This document shows, in pieces, positions 63,891 to 64,000 of a DNA stretch of 64,000 bases. This DNA is from Rallus limicola (Eukaryota > Chordata > Aves > Gruiformes > Rallidae). The position numbers were made by a program, and so were the translations under genes. The first letter of the stretch is position 1. Each line of letters starts with the position of its first letter. The notes under the pieces are model-generated. The model did no database searches. It was not told the DNA's origin and saw only the letters and a program-made list of their open reading frames with translations. Location: assembly GCA_022605955.1 (NCBI GenBank), contig JAKCOZ010000221.1:248001-312000 (forward strand), in the 5' to 3' direction.

Positions 63891-64000
63891 ATGCCTTTCA
63901 GGCCTAGCTTCTTTACTTTGGGAGTTATTGCTGGACGTTTAGCATGTTTTGAACTGCAGTCTGCTAGGGCCGAGAAAAGCACCGTAGGAGGTTCCAGGCA
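63891..64000 (+). repeat. Partial monomer at right window edge
   Basis: The last copy contributes its first 110 bases and is cut at ggttccaggca. It is in phase with the preceding copies and shows no decay towards a boundary, so the array continues to the right. Confidence 0.97.

Larger units (their letters stand above)
1..64000 (+). repeat. 198-bp satellite DNA array, ~323 monomers, fills window
   Basis: The same 198-base unit recurs head to tail from the first to the last base. Taking the ATG of atgcctttcagg as phase point, copies start at 141, 339, 537 and so on to 63891. The 63,750 bases between first and last phase point equal 322 periods minus 6, and eight small indels (net -6) account for that exactly. 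All copies point the same way. Nothing non-repetitive interrupts the array: no transposon, no inversion, no spacer. It enters and leaves the window mid-monomer. Copies differ mostly by a few shared substitutions, the usual sign of concerted evolution in satellites. I do not recognise the monomer as a named family. The strand given is the arbitrary orientation used here. Confidence 0.98.
40501..64000 (+). repeat. Right array domain, cgagct/ccttttagg-rich
   Basis: About 119 monomers in which copies ending in cgagct predominate (by hand, about 36 of the 53 between 50822 and 61316), ccttttagg is frequent, ctgtcagg reappears from about 48227 after being absent since about 16157, and ctacgcc marks appear (51414, 52800, 54978, 56364). 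It contains most copies of the three-monomer cassette, the tttaagacgag variant (42300, 47443, 59521, 62888) and the 18-monomer tandem duplication. Confidence 0.65.

Noticed and set aside
1..64000. CRISPR array
   Set aside because: CRISPR repeats are about 23-50 bp separated by unique spacers. Here the whole 198-bp unit repeats and nothing unique lies between copies.
1..64000. rRNA, tRNA or 5S gene cluster
   Set aside because: No tRNA cloverleaf, A/B box pair, T-run terminator or recognisable rRNA segment is visible in the monomer.
1..64000. Transposon or retroelement insertions within the array
   Set aside because: The 198-base phase is kept across the whole window apart from eight indels of 1-5 bases, so there is no room for an insertion.
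1..64000. Bacterial or phage origin, for example a repeat-rich surface protein
   Set aside because: Over 300 near-identical 198-bp copies without unique ends, CpG depletion and drifting stops and frameshifts fit a eukaryotic satellite, not a bacterial gene.
1..64000. Telomeric or simple-sequence DNA
   Set aside because: No TTAGGG-type short repeats occur in tandem; ttaggg appears only inside the ttagggggt monomer variant.

Overview
The whole 64-kb window is one uninterrupted head-to-tail tandem array of a 198-bp repeat, about 323 copies, all in the same orientation. I found no unique flanking sequence, no protein gene, no RNA gene and no inserted transposon. The array runs off both edges, so its true length is unknown. 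Its size, regularity and homogeneity are those of eukaryotic satellite DNA (centromeric, pericentromeric, subtelomeric or other heterochromatin). The typical monomer has, by hand count, 99 G+C of 198 bases, and 4 CpG where about 12 would be expected from its composition. That depletion suggests a genome with CpG methylation, such as a vertebrate or a plant. I do not recognise the monomer as a named satellite and cannot name the species.

Layout. Monomers differ from each other mostly by a limited set of shared substitutions, so regional subfamilies can be followed. Positions 1 to about 16.74 kb form a left domain with no indel in about 84 monomers; it carries ttgtgacc, ctgtcagg, ttagggggt and gaggagct variants and short 3- and 4-monomer higher-order repeats. 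Positions 16.74-24.1 kb are a degraded transition zone holding four of the window's eight indels and two of its four in-frame stops. Positions 24.1-40.5 kb are a middle domain with dispersed block duplications. Positions 40.5-64 kb are a right domain dominated by cgagct and ccttttagg variants, with a recurring three-monomer cassette. An 18-monomer (3,564-bp) segment is duplicated in direct tandem at 51416-54979 and 54980-58543, with a single difference found by eye.

How it works together. Because 198 is 66 codons exactly, and the consensus lacks stops in one frame on each strand, the array shows giant open frames on both strands (up to 5,537 codons). These are a by-product of the period and not genes: the shared variants are mainly amino-acid changing, frameshifts and stops are scattered, and there is no non-repeat start or end. 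The window is best read as a record of unequal exchange and local homogenisation, with several higher-order periods (3, 4, 12/13, 15, 18, 19 monomers) layered on one basic unit.
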